NCBI GenBank assembly: GCA_903970515.1
Contig: CAJCJA010000022.1
Span: forward strand, 86,983 to 150,982
Direction: 5' to 3'
Source of the DNA: Candidatus Saccharibacteria bacterium CG_4_10_14_0_2_um_filter_52_9
Lineage (GTDB): Bacteria > Actinomycetota > Acidimicrobiia > Acidimicrobiales > RAAP-2
Length of the DNA stretch: 64,000 nt
The notes under the pieces are model-generated. The model was not told where the DNA came from. It searched no databases and was given only the letters and a program-made list of their open reading frames with translations. Positions 41,119-50,341 of the stretch are shown in pieces. The position numbers and the translations under genes were made by a program. Positions within the stretch are counted from its first letter, which is position 1. Every line of letters begins with the position of its first letter.

Positions 41119-42489
41119 GTGCCCCGCTCCCTAGCCCAAACGATTGCTGATACCAGGGCGTCGTGGTCCCGCTCGAAGGGCATCGTGACGCCAGAGCGCG
41201 TGCCCGCCCGGGCGGCCGCAACGGGCAAGCTGCGCGTTGCCTTCTTGATCTACCGGGGTAATCCCCGCTGCGGGGGACAGGGCGTCTACACCCGCCACCT
41301 CTCTCGTGAACTCATGAATCTGGGCCACAGTGTCGAAGTCTTCTCCGGTCCGCCGTGGCCCGAACTCGACGAGGGCGTGGGCTTCACCCCGGTACGCGGG
41401 CTCGACCTCTACCGCGACCCGGACCCGTTTCGGATCCCGGCGCGCCGCGAGTTCACGTCGCTCGCCGACGTCGCAGAGTTCGCCGTGATGTTGAGTGCGG
41501 GCTTCGGTGAGCCCCTGGCGTACTCGATGCGCATCAAGAAGATCCTCAAGCGCCGACAAGGCGACTTCGACATCATCCACGACAACCAGTGCATGGGCCC
41601 AGGCATCTTGGCGTTGCATCGCGACGGATGGCCCCTGCTCGAGACCTTGCACCATCCCATCACCGTCGACCGTTCGATCGCCCTCGATCACGCGGAGACC
41701 CTTGGCAAGCGGTTGACGACGCGACGTTGGTTCGGTTTCTTGCGCATGCAGGTGCGCGTCGTCAAACAGTTGCCGGCGGTGTTGACCGTCTCACATAACT
41801 CGAAGATCGACATCAACGCCCAGATGAAGGTACCGCTCGAACGACTCACGGTCGTGCCCGTGGGCGTGGACCATACCGTCTTTCGTCCCTACGACGACGT
41901 CGTGAAGAAAAAGGGTCGCCTCATGGTGACGTCAAGTTCGGACGTTCCCATGAAGGGACTCGTACCGCTGCTCGAGGCGATTGCGAAGCTGCGCACCGAA
42001 CGCGACATCGACCTCATCGTGATTGGTCAACCCCGAGCGAAGGGACGCGTCGCGCGAACGATCGAGCGGCTCGGTCTCGCCGATATCGTTACGACGATTA
42101 CCGGCGTCACGGACGAAGAGCTCGCGCGTCTCTACGGTGAGGCAGAGATCGCCATTGTCCCGAGCCTCTATGAAGGCTTCTCGCTCCCCGCGATCGAAGC
42201 CATGAGTTGTGCGGTACCGGTGATCGCGACGACCGGTGGCGCTCTTCCCGAGGTGGTGGGCGTGAGTGGCGAGACGGGACTGCTCGTCGAACCGAACAAC
42301 CCCGAGGCACTGGTGGGTGCGATACGGCGCCTGCTCGATGACGCGACGCTGCGCGCGACGCTCGGAGCGAACGGGCGAGAGCGCGTCATGCAGCGCTTCA
42401 CCTGGCAGGTGACCGCGCGCGGGACGGCCGCCTGTTACGACGCGATTCTGCGTCACGAACCGCTCCCCGAAGCGATGGTCTTTGACTGA
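41119..42489 (+). CDS. Glycosyltransferase family 4 (GT-B) protein
   Basis: A protein of 456 residues. The N-terminal GT-B half has RVAFLIYRGNPRCGGQGVYTRHL. The C-terminal half begins with VVPVGVDHTVFRP and has the retaining GT4 E-x7-E motif in YEGFSLPAIEAMSC, then SGETGLLVEPNNPEALV. It transfers a sugar from a nucleotide donor to an unknown acceptor at the cytoplasmic face. GTG start. The stop overlaps the start of a methyltransferase by one base, and a toroid protein follows, giving a coupled three-gene set. Confidence 0.88.
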   Translation: MPRSLAQTIADTRASWSRSKGIVTPERVPARAAATGKLRVAFLIYRGNPRCGGQGVYTRHLSRELMNLGHSVEVFSGPPWPELDEGVGFTPVRGLDLYRDPDPFRIPARREFTSLADVAEFAVMLSAGFGEPLAYSMRIKKILKRRQGDFDIIHDNQCMGPGILALHRDGWPLLETLHHPITVDRSIALDHAETLGKRLTTRRWFGFLRMQVRVVKQLPAVLTVSHNSKIDINAQMKVPLERLTVVPVGVDHTVFRPYDDVVKKKGRLMVTSSSDVPMKGLVPLLEAIAKLRTERDIDLIVIGQPRAKGRVARTIERLGLADIVTTITGVTDEELARLYGEAEIAIVPSLYEGFSLPAIEAMSCAVPVIATTGGALPEVVGVSGETGLLVEPNNPEALVGAIRRLLDDATLRATLGANGRERVMQRFTWQVTARGTAACYDAILRHEPLPEAMVFD

Positions 42490-43202
42490 TGCTGACGGCG
42501 AATTACGATCTCCTCGGTCTGAGCGACGGTGACAAGATCCTCGACCTCGGGTGTGGCTTTGGTCGTCACGCCTTCGAGGCAGCGCGCCGCGGCGCGAATG
42601 TCGTCGCCCTCGATGCTGGTCGCGACGAGGTCGAAGGGGTGGCGGCGACCTTCGCCGCCATGCTCGAGGCGGGCGAACTCACGAGTGGGACGCTGCACGC
42701 GACGTGCGTGCAAGGTGACGCCCTGCACCTGCCGTTCCCCGACGGTGTCTTTGACCGCGTGATCTGTTCGGAGGTTCTCGAGCACATCCCGAGCGACGTC
42801 GAAGCAATGGGCGAGCTCGCGCGCGTGCTGCGCTCGGGGGGCACCATGGCCATCACCGTGCCTCGCTTCATGCCCGAACTCGTGAATTGGGCGCTCTCGG
42901 ACGCGTACCACAACGTGCCAGGTGGACATATCCGTATTTATCGTCGCTCGGTGTTGGAACGTCGTTTGCGTTCGGTGGGTATGCAGGTGCGCTCGCACCA
43001 CTACGCGCACGGACTGCATAGTCCCTATTGGTGGTTGAAGTGTCTCGTGGGCACGACCAACGACAGCAATTGGTTCATCGCGACCTATCACCGACTGTTG
43101 GTGTGGGACATCATGAAGCGCCCTCGCACGACCCGAGTGCTCGAAGCAGCGCTCGCACCGTTGATGGGAAAGTCCATCGTGGTGTACCTGGACAAGCCGT
43201 GA
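42489..43202 (+). CDS. Class I SAM-dependent methyltransferase (UbiE/Methyltransf_11 type)
   Basis: A protein of 237 residues. Motif I is KILDLGCGFGRHAFEAARRG, motif II is VVALDAG, and the post-I segment reads GDALHLPFPDGVFDRVICSEVLEHI. It methylates a small molecule or a glycan. Start overlaps the glycosyltransferase stop and its stop overlaps the GTG of the toroid protein (GTGA), so all three are made together. The target may be the product of the glycosyltransferase. Confidence 0.87.
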   Translation: MLTANYDLLGLSDGDKILDLGCGFGRHAFEAARRGANVVALDAGRDEVEGVAATFAAMLEAGELTSGTLHATCVQGDALHLPFPDGVFDRVICSEVLEHIPSDVEAMGELARVLRSGGTMAITVPRFMPELVNWALSDAYHNVPGGHIRIYRRSVLERRLRSVGMQVRSHHYAHGLHSPYWWLKCLVGTTNDSNWFIATYHRLLVWDIMKRPRTTRVLEAALAPLMGKSIVVYLDKP

Positions 43203-44275
43203 CGACCACGCAATCCCTCGCCGGGGTACCAGGCATCCTCTCTGCCGAAGAGCTCGCGCTCACCGCCTCACAACTCGCGTCACTACAGCGCCGCGGTGGA
43301 CAGATCCCCTGGTACGAAGGTGGTCACTGCGATCCATGGAACCACGTCGAGGCGGCGATGGCGCTCAGCGTCACGGGTTACGAAGCCCACGCGCGCGCCG
43401 CGTATCGCTGGCTCAAGGCAATCCAACTGGGTGACGGGAGTTGGTTCAACTACTACGTGGGCGACGGCGTGAAGGACGCACGGCTCGATACCAACGTGTG
43501 TGCCTACGTCGCCACCGGCGTCTATCACTACGTGCTCGCGAGCGGGGACCTGGACTTCGCCGTCGAGATGTGGGACTGCGTCGAGCGAGCCCTCGATTTC
43601 GTCGTGGACTGGCAGATGGTCGACGGCACGATCCGTTGGTCGCTCGACGCCATGGGACGCCCCGAGTCCTACGCGCTGCTCACGGGTTCGTCGTCGATCT
43701 TTCATTCGCTGCGCTGCGGGGTCGCGCTCGCCGAGCGCCTCGACGTCCACAAGCCGTCGTGGGAGCTGGCGGCGGGTCGACTCGGTCACGCCGTCTCGCG
43801 ACACCCCGGCGCCTTCGCGCCCAAGAACGAATTCGCGATGGACTGGTACTACCCGATCTTTTCGGGGGCGTTGCTCGGACCCGCCGGTGAGAAGCGCATC
43901 AGCGACGGCTGGGAGCGACACGTCATGGACGGCTACGGCGTGCGCTGCGTCTCGACGAACGACTGGGTCACCGCCGCCGAAACGGCCGAGTGCGTGCTCG
44001 CCCTCGACGCGCTCGGGCTCACGACCCAGGCGCTCGATCTGTTCAGCGTCACGCAGCGTCACCGACGTGACGACGGCGCCTACTGGACGGGTCTCGCGTA
44101 TCCCGACGCAGTGACGTTTCCGCACCACGAAACGACGTCGTACACGTCCGCCGCGATCATCCTCGCCGCCGACGCGCTGAGTTCGTCCTCGGGCGCGTCG
44201 GGACTCTTTCGACACGGTGAACTCGCCGCACCGCTCGACCTGCGCGAGCCACACTGTCCGCTCGGAGTTGATTAG
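43199..44275 (+). CDS. Prenyltransferase/terpene-cyclase-like alpha-alpha toroid protein
   Basis: A protein of 358 residues rich in repeated helix pairs and short QxxDGxW-like turns: QLGDGSWFNYYVGD, QMVDGTIRWSLD and RRDDGAYWTGLAYPD. This pattern suits the alpha-alpha toroid of squalene-hopene cyclases, prenyltransferase beta subunits and glycoside-processing six-hairpin proteins. A DxDD cyclase acid is not apparent, so cyclisation is doubtful. Related actinobacterial proteins sit beside GT4 and methyltransferase genes and are called prenyltransferase. The GTG start overlaps the methyltransferase stop; a longer upstream frame runs through the methyltransferase gene and is rejected. Confidence 0.72.
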   Translation: MTTTQSLAGVPGILSAEELALTASQLASLQRRGGQIPWYEGGHCDPWNHVEAAMALSVTGYEAHARAAYRWLKAIQLGDGSWFNYYVGDGVKDARLDTNVCAYVATGVYHYVLASGDLDFAVEMWDCVERALDFVVDWQMVDGTIRWSLDAMGRPESYALLTGSSSIFHSLRCGVALAERLDVHKPSWELAAGRLGHAVSRHPGAFAPKNEFAMDWYYPIFSGALLGPAGEKRISDGWERHVMDGYGVRCVSTNDWVTAAETAECVLALDALGLTTQALDLFSVTQRHRRDDGAYWTGLAYPDAVTFPHHETTSYTSAAIILAADALSSSSGASGLFRHGELAAPLDLREPHCPLGVD

Positions 44276-44895
44276 TTTCGCGTGAGCACGCGCAGGGAAC
44301 CTTGCTGGGCGCTCTCGACGAAGTCACCCGACGCGAGCGCCGCGAGGTAGATCTCGTAGGGCGGACGTCCGCCGTCTCGCGGATCGGCAAACACGTCGTG
44401 GATCATCATGAGTCCGCCCGCGACGACCTTGGGCGACCACGCGTGGTAGTCCGCCCAGGCAACCTGCGCGCCGTGCCCGCCGTCGATGAAGAGAAGCTCG
44501 AGCGGTTGATCGAAGTGTGACGCAATCAGCGTGGAGGGACCAATCAGTCCGATCACGGTCGCTTCGAGTTGCGCGTCAGCGATCGTGCGCTGCCACGTGG
44601 GCAAGGTATTGAGGCGACCGTCGTAGGGGTCAACGAGCGTGGGGTCGAAGTGCTCCCACCCCGCCTGGTTCTCCTCGCTGCCGTGGTGGTGATCGAGGCT
44701 GTAGAGCACCGCTCCTCGTTCTTGTGCCGCGGCGCCTAGGTACACCGCGGACTTGCCGCACCACGCACCCACCTCGAGCCACGTGGCGTTGGTGCCCTCG
44801 TGTTCGAGCGCGGCCCGATGAAGTGCGAGACCTTCGTCGCGCGGCATGAAGCCCTTGACGGTGTCGGCGAAGTCGAGAAGTTCCTCGCGTCTCAC
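44272..44895 (-). CDS. Class I SAM-dependent methyltransferase (Methyltransf_24 type)
   Basis: A protein of 207 residues. Motif I is TWLEVGAWCGKSAVYLG, the acidic position is in YSLDHHHGS, and LLFIDGGHGAQVAWADYHAW supplies the O-methyltransferase-like metal loop. It converges on the toroid protein with a four-base overlap, and belongs to the same neighbourhood of glycan-type genes. The GTG start at 44895 overlaps the stop of the upstream GDT1-like gene (GTGA) and is preferred over a GTG further inside that gene. Target unknown. Confidence 0.82.
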   Translation of the reverse strand: MRREELLDFADTVKGFMPRDEGLALHRAALEHEGTNATWLEVGAWCGKSAVYLGAAAQERGAVLYSLDHHHGSEENQAGWEHFDPTLVDPYDGRLNTLPTWQRTIADAQLEATVIGLIGPSTLIASHFDQPLELLFIDGGHGAQVAWADYHAWSPKVVAGGLMMIHDVFADPRDGGRPPYEIYLAALASGDFVESAQQGSLRVLTRN

Positions 44896-45485
44896 GCCGT
44901 CGCCAATTCGACGAGGGTCCACATCCCGAGCCCGAGGAAGACCAACCCGCCCAGTTGGCGGATGCGCTGGAGCGGCACCACGCGCTGAAGCATCTGTCCT
45001 CCGTAACTCGCGAGGAACGTCACGCCGATGAGCGCGATCGATCCCGCGATGAAGACCTCGAGGGGTTGATGCGTCTTCGCAGAGAGGTTCGCCGCCTGGA
45101 TTTGGGTGAGGTCACCGAACTCACCGATGAACACGACACTGAACGCGGTCAGCACTTCGCGCATCACCGTGGCGGACTGCTCGCGCTCGCCCTGGCGTTC
45201 GCCTTCGGTTTCCTCATGCTTCTCCGAGACGAGCAAGAGATACGCGGCGCCCCCTAAAAACAACGTCGCGACGACGGCGTCCTTCACGCGAAGCGGGAGG
45301 AGCGCTATGAGTCCTCCCACGCTCACCGCGAGGGCCGTTTGGACAATGAACGCCGCCGAGGCGCCAATCACGATCGACCTCGCGCGCGCGCGCGTGCTCA
45401 TGACGACCATGGCGACCATGGTCTTGTCGGGCAGTTCCAAGACGAACATCAGGGCGAAGATGCCCAGGAATGCCCCGACGCTCAC
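44892..45485 (-). CDS. TMEM165/GDT1 (UPF0016) family cation transporter
   Basis: A protein of 197 residues with six helices arranged as two repeats. The first repeat has FVLELPDKTMVA (canonical E-x-G-D-K-T with Gly replaced by Pro) and the second has FIGEFGDLTQIQAAN. These acidic motifs form the Mn/Ca binding site in MneA/Gdt1 exchangers. The second motif with Leu in place of Lys/Arg is common among actinobacterial members. Probably exports Mn2+. A charged cytoplasmic loop lies between the repeats. Gene starts nine bases after the pepN stop and is coupled to a methyltransferase. Confidence 0.83.
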   Translation of the reverse strand: MSVGAFLGIFALMFVLELPDKTMVAMVVMSTRARARSIVIGASAAFIVQTALAVSVGGLIALLPLRVKDAVVATLFLGGAAYLLLVSEKHEETEGERQGEREQSATVMREVLTAFSVVFIGEFGDLTQIQAANLSAKTHQPLEVFIAGSIALIGVTFLASYGGQMLQRVVPLQRIRQLGGLVFLGLGMWTLVELATA

Positions 45486-45494
45486 GGTGCGGTC

Positions 45495-47996
45495 TTAGAA
45501 CTGCTGGCGAACTGTTCGTGCGAAATCCAGACCAACGCGCATGCGCTCGATCTGTTGGTCGACGGTTCGCTGATCACCGCTCAGCGGATGCGCGGCGTGG
45601 AAGGCGGCGACCTCGTCGCCGAACGCGTCGTCGCCAATGAACGTATTGATGCCAAGGGCGAGTCGAGAATGCGAGTTACCCGGGAACTTCTCCAACGTCT
45701 CGTCCCAGCGCTTCGTGAAGAATCGCCACACCGATGGTCCGGTGACGGCATTGCGCGTGAGGATGCCGAGTTCGATCGCCCCATCCTGGTTGCGAAACTC
45801 GCTGTAGCAGCGTTCAGCAGCGTCGAGCGCCGCGTCTTCGTCGGCGAAGTCGGCGAGACCCCAGAGGTAACGCTGTTCTTCTTGCGGCGTCGGCGCGTGG
45901 CGATAGCGCTCGAGGAACGTCTCGTAGTCGCCGGGTCGGTTCTGGTCGGCGACGACGCGAAGGATCGTGCGCGCGAGGTCGCCGTCCATGTCGTTCGCTT
46001 CGAACTGGCGAACGGCCTCGGCGCGAATGGCGTCGTCTTTGCCGGTGGTGCCGAGGGCGCCGATCACGATGGCGCGCACCTGAGGGGTCAATTCGCTCTC
46101 CCCGGGCGACGCGGTCCATCCGAGACGGGCGAACTGGGGCGCGAACAACTCGTGGACGACCTCGACGAGTGCGGGGTGCTTCGCCGCGGGGAGCGCACGA
46201 TTGACGAAGTCCAGCGCCACGGCGACCGTGCCCCACGGATTGGGCTCGTCCTGATCGCCGAGTCCGCGGGCGATCGCGAGGAAGGCGTCCCAAGTGATCT
46301 GACTCGCGAAGAGCGACGCCCAGCTGTCGGCGAGCATCGTCGCACGTTCGAGTTCTTCAAGTTCGCCAATGTGACTCGCGATGGCGGCGAGTTCCGCCGT
46401 GCCATAACGCGAACGAAAGACGCCCGAACCTCCGGCGTTGATCACGATGGGTAACGCTTCGTCGATGCTGATGGGCGTTTCTTGGAGGAGGTGGCGACTC
46501 GTCGTGCCGCTGCTGAGCGAGCGGGTGAGCACTGGCACCATCCACGTCGTGCCGATGGCACTCGCACCGGTCGTTTTGCCGTAGGCGAAAGGTTGTTGGG
46601 ACAACACTCCCGCGTCGAGGGTGACGAGGGGATGGCCGCCCTGGAGGATCCAGGTGTTCATGAGTGCACGAACGGGTTGCTTCGACGTCTCTTCGAGGGC
46701 GTCCCAGAGGTCGGTCGTGACCGTGTTGGCGTAACTGTGCGCAGCGAGATAGTGGCGTATGCCGTCGCGGAACGTCGCCTCACCGAGGTACTGCTCGAGC
46801 ATGCGCAGCACCGAACCGCCCTTTTCGTAGGTGAGGATGTCGAACATGCCGCGCGTGTCGTCGGGGGAAATCACCTCGTACTCTATTGGTCGCGTCGAAT
46901 GAAGTCCGTCAACCTGGAGGGCGGCGTCGCGGTCCACGCCAAAGCCGACCCACATCTTCCACTGAGGTCGAAACGCGTTGGTGCAGAGCACCTGCATGAA
47001 GGTGGCGAACGCCTCGTTCAGCCAGATGCCTTCCCACCACTCCATCGTGACGAGGTCACCGAACCACATGTGGGCGATTTCGTGGGCCACGACCTCGGCG
47101 ACGCGTTGTAACTCCGCTATCGACGCGGACGCCGGGTCGACCAACAGGGCCGTCTCTCGATACGTGATGCAACCGAGGTTCTCCATCGCCCCGAACGCGA
47201 AGTCGGGGATCGCGACCATGTCGAGCTTGTCACCGGGGTAGGCAATGGCGAAGTAGTCGGCGAAGAAGCGAAGTGAGAACGCGCCCGCCTCGAGGGCGAG
47301 GTCAGTCAGGTGGCCCTTACCGATCGGGTACACGACCCGAAGTGGTACGCCATCGACGTCGACGACCTTGCTCTCTTCGAAGGGACCCACGACGAAGGCC
47401 ACGAGATAACTCGACATTTTCATGGTGGGGGCGTAACTGAGCGTGCGCTGCCCGTTCCCCAAGTCGGTGTTCGAGGTCTCTGGGGAGTTGGAGTACGCGG
47501 CGAGGTCGGCGGGCACCGTCAGATTCACCTGGAACGTTGCCTTGAAGGATGGTTCGTCCCAGCACGGGAACGCCCGGCGGGCGTCGGAATGCTCGAATTG
47601 TGTCGTCGCGATGGTGTGGGTCGTGCCACTGGCGTCGATGAACGTCGAGCGGTAAAAACCGTGTAACTGGTCGTTGAGCACCCCGGTGAAGGCGATTTCT
47701 ATCGTCGCGGGACCCTTTTCGAGGGCGTCGTCGAAGCTGAAGGTGGCGGTTTCGTACTGTTCTTCGAGGGTTGGGGCGAGGGAGCGACGAGTGGTGCCCG
47801 CACTGGTGACGCTCGCCGCACCCAGTTCGAGCTCAATGGCGTGCAGGGTGAACGACGAAGTTACCTCGGCGATGTCGACATCAATCTCGACGCGACCAGC
47901 AAAGGTCGCCTCCTCGAGGTCGGGCGTGAGAAAGATCCGATACGCGTGAGGAATGACCGTGCGGCCGAGTCGATAGGGATTGGGTGTCGAATTCAT
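45495..47996 (-). CDS. pepN: Aminopeptidase N (M1 family)
   Basis: A protein of 833 residues. The substrate-binding GAMEN sequence is followed by the gluzincin zinc site HEIAHMWFGDLV (His305, Glu306, His309) and Glu328 in WLNEAFATFM. A C-terminal ERAP1-like helical domain fills the last 300 residues. It removes N-terminal residues from peptides in the cytoplasm. The ATG at 47996 begins at the family start; an upstream in-frame extension is rejected. Divergent from the adenosine-kinase-like gene with 39 bases between. Confidence 0.93.
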   Translation of the reverse strand: MNSTPNPYRLGRTVIPHAYRIFLTPDLEEATFAGRVEIDVDIAEVTSSFTLHAIELELGAASVTSAGTTRRSLAPTLEEQYETATFSFDDALEKGPATIEIAFTGVLNDQLHGFYRSTFIDASGTTHTIATTQFEHSDARRAFPCWDEPSFKATFQVNLTVPADLAAYSNSPETSNTDLGNGQRTLSYAPTMKMSSYLVAFVVGPFEESKVVDVDGVPLRVVYPIGKGHLTDLALEAGAFSLRFFADYFAIAYPGDKLDMVAIPDFAFGAMENLGCITYRETALLVDPASASIAELQRVAEVVAHEIAHMWFGDLVTMEWWEGIWLNEAFATFMQVLCTNAFRPQWKMWVGFGVDRDAALQVDGLHSTRPIEYEVISPDDTRGMFDILTYEKGGSVLRMLEQYLGEATFRDGIRHYLAAHSYANTVTTDLWDALEETSKQPVRALMNTWILQGGHPLVTLDAGVLSQQPFAYGKTTGASAIGTTWMVPVLTRSLSSGTTSRHLLQETPISIDEALPIVINAGGSGVFRSRYGTAELAAIASHIGELEELERATMLADSWASLFASQITWDAFLAIARGLGDQDEPNPWGTVAVALDFVNRALPAAKHPALVEVVHELFAPQFARLGWTASPGESELTPQVRAIVIGALGTTGKDDAIRAEAVRQFEANDMDGDLARTILRVVADQNRPGDYETFLERYRHAPTPQEEQRYLWGLADFADEDAALDAAERCYSEFRNQDGAIELGILTRNAVTGPSVWRFFTKRWDETLEKFPGNSHSRLALGINTFIGDDAFGDEVAAFHAAHPLSGDQRTVDQQIERMRVGLDFARTVRQQF

Positions 47997-48035
47997 ACGT
48001 CGATACCTTAGGTCCAAACGTTCTACTCTCGCTAA

Positions 48036-49073
48036 GTGACCTTTCCTCCGACGCCCGTCTCGCTTCGTGTGAAGCCCGGTCCGAATCGATTGGCGGTCAC
48101 CGGCATTGGTAACGCGATGCTCGACATCATCACGCAAGACTCCCACGAGGTCTACAAGGAACTCGGACTGGTGAAAGCGTCGATGGAGTTAATCGGAGCC
48201 GATCAACTCGAGCGCTTCTACAGCGCCATGGGTCCGACGATTCAAATGTCGGGTGGATCAGTCGCGAACTCGATCGCGGGCGTCGCGTCACTCGGTGGCA
48301 CCTGTGGATACATTGGCAAGGTCGCCGCCGATGAATTCGGTGATCGCTTCGCGCACGATCTTCGCTCGATGGGCGTCGAACTCGATCTCGCCATTGCCAG
48401 TCCCGATGAAGGAGCGACCGGTCGTTGTCACGTCTTCATCACCGACGACGCGCAACGCACCATGGCGACGTACTTGGGAGCGTCGAATCAACTGCGCGTC
48501 GAGGACATCAAGGAGGACTTGATCGCACGAAGCGAGATCACCTACATCGAGGGTTACGTCTTTGACCTTCCGCCCGCCATGGAAGCGATTCGAAAGGTCG
48601 TCAACTTCGCGCACGAACACGACTCCATGGTGGCGCTCTCTCTGTCGGACATGTTCTGTGTCGATCGTCACCGTCGCGACTTCCTCGATCTCGTCACGAG
48701 TGATGTCGACGTGCTGCTCTGCAACGAGACTGAGGTCCTGTCCCTCTTCCAGATGAGCACCCTCGATCAAGCCTTCGGGGCACTCGAGGAAATCGGGGTG
48801 TTGAGCGTCGTGACCCGTGGGGCCCAGGGCGCGAGCGTGTCGACGCTAAGCGGCGTCGAAGACGTTCCCGCGCACGAGGTCGAGCACGTGATGGACCAAA
48901 ACGGCGCCGGCGACATGTTCGCGAGCGGTTTTCTCTACGGACTGGCGCTCGGCGCCGATCCCGTGGAAGCGGCGCAATTGGGTTCACTGTGCGCCGGCGA
49001 AGTCATCACGCACTTGGGCGCGCGGCCCGAACGTGACCTCGAGGAGTTGGCAATCGAGGCGGGTTTCCTGTAA
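48036..49073 (+). CDS. Adenosine-kinase-like PfkB family kinase
   Basis: A protein of 345 residues. The start LAVTGIGNAMLDIITQDS, QMSGGSVANSIAGVASLGG, GRCHVFITDDAQRTMATYLGAS, and the catalytic DQNGAGDMFASGFLYG are those of the adenosine kinase/ribokinase-like group with a lid domain. It phosphorylates adenosine or a related nucleoside or sugar. GTG start. It ends exactly where the convergent ctaG gene ends. Actinobacterial members of this group are mostly untested. Confidence 0.85.
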   Translation: MTFPPTPVSLRVKPGPNRLAVTGIGNAMLDIITQDSHEVYKELGLVKASMELIGADQLERFYSAMGPTIQMSGGSVANSIAGVASLGGTCGYIGKVAADEFGDRFAHDLRSMGVELDLAIASPDEGATGRCHVFITDDAQRTMATYLGASNQLRVEDIKEDLIARSEITYIEGYVFDLPPAMEAIRKVVNFAHEHDSMVALSLSDMFCVDRHRRDFLDLVTSDVDVLLCNETEVLSLFQMSTLDQAFGALEEIGVLSVVTRGAQGASVSTLSGVEDVPAHEVEHVMDQNGAGDMFASGFLYGLALGADPVEAAQLGSLCAGEVITHLGARPERDLEELAIEAGFL

Positions 49074-49916
49074 TTAGATGCCTTGCGCGTCGAGGATGGC
49101 GTCGAGTTCTCGGGTCTTGACGGTCTCCCACTTCACCCAGGCGACCGCAATCGGGATACAGGCGAGCAGCATGAGGGCGTCGCCGCCAATCCACATGATC
49201 GCGCCACCTAAGTGAATGTTTGACAATATCCACGAACTACTTGCACCGGGGGGCGACATGCGCGCGTAACTCGAATAAGGATCGTGCGAATTCATCACCA
49301 GTGCGAGACCGGTGAAGGTGTCGACGGGTACCGCCGCCATGACGTAGACGAGTCGAAGGCCGGGGTGGATCGTGACGCCGCGCTCCAGTCCGAAGGCCAC
49401 GCGAAAGAACAAGTAGCCCACCACCAAGAAGCCAATCTGTTCGAGGTGGTGCACCCACTCGTGTTCCATCATCACATTCATCAAGTTGGTCAAGTGCGTC
49501 ACCGGGATGAAGACGAAGTACGCGGCGAATCCGAAAAGTGGATGCGTGACGATCGTCATGAACTTGCTGTCGAGGAATTCGCGCACGCGATTCCCGCCGG
49601 CGTCGTAGGCGAGATCGAGTGGCGCGCTCAGTGCGAAGAGCGGAGCCGCGACCATGATCAACAACAAGTGTTGGATCATGTGGTCGCTGAAGTACTCCAT
49701 GTCAAAGACGCCAATGACCGACTCGGTCGCGAGGAACGTGACGAGCAGACCCGCGAAGAACAAGACCAGGCGAGAGGGCGGCCACGCGTCGACGCGTTGG
49801 GTGGCGTACCAGTACAAGACGCCAGCACCGACGAGCAAGATAATGGGTAACGCACCGAGGTCCCATTGATTGAGGTGATGCCACGAAAAAGATTGCATGG
49901 ACATTGCGGGCACCAA
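49074..49916 (-). CDS. Cytochrome c oxidase assembly protein, Caa3-type CtaG family (copy 2)
   Basis: A protein of 280 residues with seven helices and the CtaG hallmark DHMIQHLLLIMVAAP, the same HMxQH motif as the copy at 11.1 kb. Further His/Met residues lie in MEHEWVHHLEQIG. It should assist the copper centre of the terminal oxidase. The start could be any of three codons within the first seven residues; GTG/ATG choice does not affect the fold. Divergent from two small membrane proteins. Confidence 0.82.
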   Translation of the reverse strand: MVPAMSMQSFSWHHLNQWDLGALPIILLVGAGVLYWYATQRVDAWPPSRLVLFFAGLLVTFLATESVIGVFDMEYFSDHMIQHLLLIMVAAPLFALSAPLDLAYDAGGNRVREFLDSKFMTIVTHPLFGFAAYFVFIPVTHLTNLMNVMMEHEWVHHLEQIGFLVVGYLFFRVAFGLERGVTIHPGLRLVYVMAAVPVDTFTGLALVMNSHDPYSSYARMSPPGASSSWILSNIHLGGAIMWIGGDALMLLACIPIAVAWVKWETVKTRELDAILDAQGI

Positions 49917-49966
49917 CTGATTTTATCTCAAGATGAAAGGTTTCTCAGAATCGGTAGGATGGAAAG

Positions 49967-50341
49967 GTGAAGTCGAAGTATTTCTCGGGCCGTGCGTTCG
50001 TCATCCACTTTTGTTTAATTTTGTGGATGGCGATGTGCGCGACCGCTGCCTGGTGGCAGGTGGGTCGAGCGATCGGTGGGAACTCGCTCAGTTACATCTA
50101 CGCGATTGAGTGGCCGTGCTTCGGGGTGCTCGGGATACTCGGTTGGTACGCCCTGTTGAACATGGACAAAGTCACCGCGAGTCAAGAAGAGCGGCGTCGA
50201 GAGTACGAAGAAGAGATGCGCGCGCAAGCCTTTGCGGCGCGCCAAGCGAGCATCGAAGAAGAGGACCCCACGCTCGCGGCGTACAACGACCACCTCGCGA
50301 GTCTCGGCGCCCAGCCCAAGAAGAGGCTCTGGGGCCACTGA
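49967..50341 (+). CDS. Small membrane protein of unknown function
   Basis: A protein of 124 residues that I do not recognise by family. Two hydrophobic helices (about 10-30 and 45-63) are followed by a cytoplasmic charged helix rich in Glu, Arg and Ala (QEERRREYEEEMRAQ), likely a coiled coil. The stop overlaps the start of a DUF3817 membrane protein by one base. Similar pairs occur in other actinobacteria next to respiratory genes; a role in oxidase assembly is guessed from the adjacent ctaG only. Confidence 0.65.
   Translation: MKSKYFSGRAFVIHFCLILWMAMCATAAWWQVGRAIGGNSLSYIYAIEWPCFGVLGILGWYALLNMDKVTASQEERRREYEEEMRAQAFAARQASIEEEDPTLAAYNDHLASLGAQPKKRLWGH

Noticed and set aside
43028..43198. Upstream extension of the toroid protein
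   Set aside because: It lies inside the methyltransferase gene; the GTG at 43199 overlaps that gene's stop in the way seen throughout this window.
45339..46454. Long plus-strand open frame of 371 codons
   Set aside because: It lies fully antisense to pepN and the GDT1-like gene, whose products match known families with intact motifs. Its composition is that of a mirror frame in high-GC DNA.
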